NCBI RefSeq assembly: GCF_015710575.1
Contig: NZ_CP065373.1
Span: forward strand, 4,650,001-4,714,000
Direction: 5' to 3'
Length of the DNA stretch: 64,000 nt
Source: Mycolicibacterium mengxianglii
GTDB taxonomy: Bacteria > Actinomycetota > Actinomycetes > Mycobacteriales > Mycobacteriaceae
Within the stretch, counting starts at the first letter, position 1. Every line of letters starts with the position of its first letter. Under the pieces are notes generated by a model. It was not told where the DNA came from. It did not search any database and was given only the letters and a program-made list of their open reading frames with translations. Made by a program: the position numbers and the translations under genes. Positions 62,287 through 64,000 of this stretch are shown piece after piece.

Positions 62287-63312
62287 TCACTGACTGAGTA
62301 GCCAACGGGCACAATCGATATCGCAGACCAGAAAGCGAGCCAGGCCGCCGCGCAATGCTCCGAGTGTCGGCCGATGTTTGCTGGACCCACTCGAGAGCAG
62401 GATCGTGGCGGGGCAGGCCTTGATGTCTTCGAGCGCCACCGACACCGTGCGGCGCTGTAATTCACCGGCGACCGGATTGCCGTCAGCATCGAAGAACCGT
62501 CCGCCGATTTCCCCCACCGCGCCGAGGGCGACCAGTTCGTCGAGCACCCCGGTGTCGAGGAAGCTGCCCTCGAACAACGTGGTCGACGTCGACACCGCGC
62601 CGATGCCGAACATCATCACCTCGGCGCTCCGGCCGGTTTCCAGGGTCCGTGACATTCCCGAGTCGCTACGGATGGAATCGACGGTGGCGGGGTCGGCGTA
62701 CAGCGGCGCGGGCAGGCGGTAGGTGTCGGCGTGCAGCACCTCCGCGCAGCGGCTGAGGATGAACTCGGTGCCGGTCTGGTACGCAGTCGCCGAGAAGCCG
62801 GACATCGAACCGTCGAGTTGCACCACGGCGCGACAGGTCGCCACTCCGTTGGGCAATGCCGTGGCGACGGCGACATTCTCCGGCCCCCAGGTGAACCCCA
62901 AGGTGTCCGTCGGCGACAGTCGCCGCGACAGCAGCGCGGCTGCGGCCCGGCCGATGCCGGCGAAGGCCGCGGGCCGGCTGATCGAGTCATCGTCGACCCC
63001 GTGTCCGGCGATCACCGCCTCGGTGAGCCCGAACCGCTCCTCGAGTGCGCGTTCCTCCTCGGCGTGCAGGTCATCACGCAAATCGGCGGGAACGACGATT
63101 TCGATGCGGACCAGGCCGCGCGCCTTCGCCCTGGCCACCAACCGGCCGGCGGTGGGGCGGGAGACGCCCAGGCGTGCTGCGATCTCGGCCTGGGTGAGCC
63201 CGTCGAGGTAGTACATCGTGGCGGCGCGCAATGCCAGTCGGAGGTCCTCAGGCCTGGCGTCGGTGACGGCGGGAATCCGCGACCCCCGACTCGTGCCTTG
63301 AACCACCGTCAC
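62287..63312 (-). CDS. SorC-family sugar-responsive regulator
   Basis: The 341-residue protein has an N-terminal helix-turn-helix (YYLDGLTQAEIAARLGVSRP, TAGRLVARAKARGLVRIEI). The SorC/DeoR-type sugar-phosphate-binding domain (LGFTWGPENVAVATALP, VVQLDGSMSG) makes up the rest. The start is GTG at 63312 behind AAGGAGG. It is the first gene of the transporter operon and divergent from the mannitol dehydrogenase, so it should control both through the TGAGCA palindrome between them. Family members act as activators or repressors depending on the sugar phosphate. Confidence 0.9.
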   Translation of the reverse strand: MTVVQGTSRGSRIPAVTDARPEDLRLALRAATMYYLDGLTQAEIAARLGVSRPTAGRLVARAKARGLVRIEIVVPADLRDDLHAEEERALEERFGLTEAVIAGHGVDDDSISRPAAFAGIGRAAAALLSRRLSPTDTLGFTWGPENVAVATALPNGVATCRAVVQLDGSMSGFSATAYQTGTEFILSRCAEVLHADTYRLPAPLYADPATVDSIRSDSGMSRTLETGRSAEVMMFGIGAVSTSTTLFEGSFLDTGVLDELVALGAVGEIGGRFFDADGNPVAGELQRRTVSVALEDIKACPATILLSSGSSKHRPTLGALRGGLARFLVCDIDCARWLLSQ

Positions 63313-63334
63313 CAGCGCCTCCTTCCACTGCCCA

Positions 63335-63368
63335 TGAGCATTTGCTCAGGGGTGCGAGTAGATGCTCA
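63335..63368. promoter_or_regulatory. SorC operator candidate
   Basis: TGAGCA-TT-TGCTCA (63335-63348) is a perfect 6-bp inverted repeat. A third TGCTCA half-site starts at 63363, exactly 20 bp after the second. The element sits in the 140-bp gap between the divergent regulator and dehydrogenase genes. Confidence 0.6.
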
Positions 63369-63452
63369 ACACGCTAACATGACAAATGTGACGTACACAA
63401 CACTTACCGGGACACTCGTCCCCAGCGGTAACGTCTACGAGGTGGTGTGGTC

Positions 63453-64000
63453 ATGAAGCTGAACAGTTCGACCCTGTCCCAACTCGCAGTCGCCAAGCCG
63501 AGTTATGACCGTGATGGGATCACCGTCGGCATCGTCCATTTCGGCGTCGGGGGATTCCACCGAGCTCATCAGGCCTACTACATCGACAAGCTGCTCGAAC
63601 AGGGCAAGGCGCAGGAGTGGGGCATCTGCGGAGTGGGCGTGCTACCCCAGGACCGCAAGATGAAGGCGGCACTGGACGCCCAGAACGGGCTGTACACGCT
63701 GATACTGGTGAACCCCGACGGCAGCCGGGACGTCCGCGTGATCGGTTCGATCGTCGACTACCACTACGCGCCGGATGACCCCGAGACGGTGATCGAACTG
63801 CTCGCGGCCCCCAGCACCCGCATCGTGACACTCACGATCACCGAGGGCGGCTACCAGATCGAGAACGCCGACGAGAACTCGGTGTTCGGCCTGGTCACCG
63901 CGGCACTGTCCCGTCGCCGCGACCGTGGCATCGCCTCGTTCACCATCGTCTCCTGCGACAACATCGAGGGCAACGGAGACGTCGCCCGCCGGGCGTTCAC
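63453..64000 (+). CDS. Mannitol/polyol 2-dehydrogenase, N-terminal part
   Basis: The frame starts at ATG 63453 (MKLNSSTLSQLAVAKPSYDR) and is open to the window edge, giving 182 residues. The N-terminal Rossmann motif IVHFGVGGFHRAHQAYYIDK is the hallmark of long-chain polyol dehydrogenases (MtlK/Mtl2D family). VVSxxxNxxxNG-like residues appear as IVSCDNIEGNGDV. It would oxidise mannitol, arabitol or sorbitol to the ketose with NAD. With the divergent importer it forms a polyol utilisation locus like smoEFGK-mtlK. Confidence 0.93.
   Translation, partial: MKLNSSTLSQLAVAKPSYDRDGITVGIVHFGVGGFHRAHQAYYIDKLLEQGKAQEWGICGVGVLPQDRKMKAALDAQNGLYTLILVNPDGSRDVRVIGSIVDYHYAPDDPETVIELLAAPSTRIVTLTITEGGYQIENADENSVFGLVTAALSRRRDRGIASFTIVSCDNIEGNGDVARRAF

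Overview
The window is high-GC actinobacterial DNA, almost certainly from a fast-growing environmental mycobacterium (Mycolicibacterium/Mycobacterium type). As I recall the M. tuberculosis map, it carries the neighbourhood running from ligD (Rv0938) to Rv0959: ligD, an Fpg-like glycosylase, pgi, chorismate mutase, uvrD1, an M23 peptidase, sucC-sucD, an LLM oxidoreductase, two conserved membrane proteins, purN-purH, and a MoxR/ChlI-type ATPase with its VWA partner. This backbone is broken by blocks of accessory genes. No tRNA, rRNA or CRISPR array was seen.

Layout. 1-5.3 kb: partial DUF4193-like gene, STAS protein and partner, VWA/AAA+ pair, LpqN-type lipoprotein. 5.4-17.3 kb: accessory island between the AAA+ gene and purH. 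It is one long leftward operon: LIV-type ABC transporter, FAH-family enzyme, LigB-type extradiol dioxygenase, Rid protein, alpha/beta hydrolase, amidohydrolase. It is followed by an orphan IS4 N-terminal-domain protein and two tandem FCD-GntR regulators. 17.3-35.4 kb: backbone with purHN, membrane proteins, sfnG, a KstR-box LLM gene, a thiolase, an AAA ATPase pair, sucDC, M23 peptidase, uvrD1 and chorismate mutase. 35.4-44.4 kb: gabD, pgi, a collagen-like secreted protein, Fpg, a truncated secreted chorismate mutase, a second KstR-box LLM gene, an AKR/XRE pair and an enoyl-CoA hydratase. 44.5-57.9 kb: prpE, an epimerase/TetR pair, MFS/MarR pair, sugar porter, VOC protein, rnhA, LLM, ligD, DUF222-HNH. 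57.9-64 kb: SorC-regulated polyol ABC transporter divergent from a mannitol dehydrogenase cut by the window edge.

Regulatory signals carry most of the new information. Upstream of chorismate mutase lies a 19-codon leader peptide with Phe-Phe-Tyr-Gly-Tyr and mutually exclusive RNA hairpins, the layout of an aromatic amino acid attenuator. Three KstR-type boxes precede two LLM oxidoreductases and a thiolase. Two LexA/SOS boxes are present: one before an intact DUF222-HNH gene, one before a decayed relative. Paired ATTGGT half-sites spaced exactly 10 bp occur both in front of the transporter operon and in front of the GntR pair, which suggests one shared regulator.

The best candidate for an undescribed system is the 5.4-17.3 kb catabolic operon. 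Its enzymes fit ring cleavage of a nitrogen-bearing catechol- or aminophenol-like compound, but the substrate cannot be read from the sequence. The transporter's LivM gene carries a one-base frameshift, either a real lesion or a sequence error.
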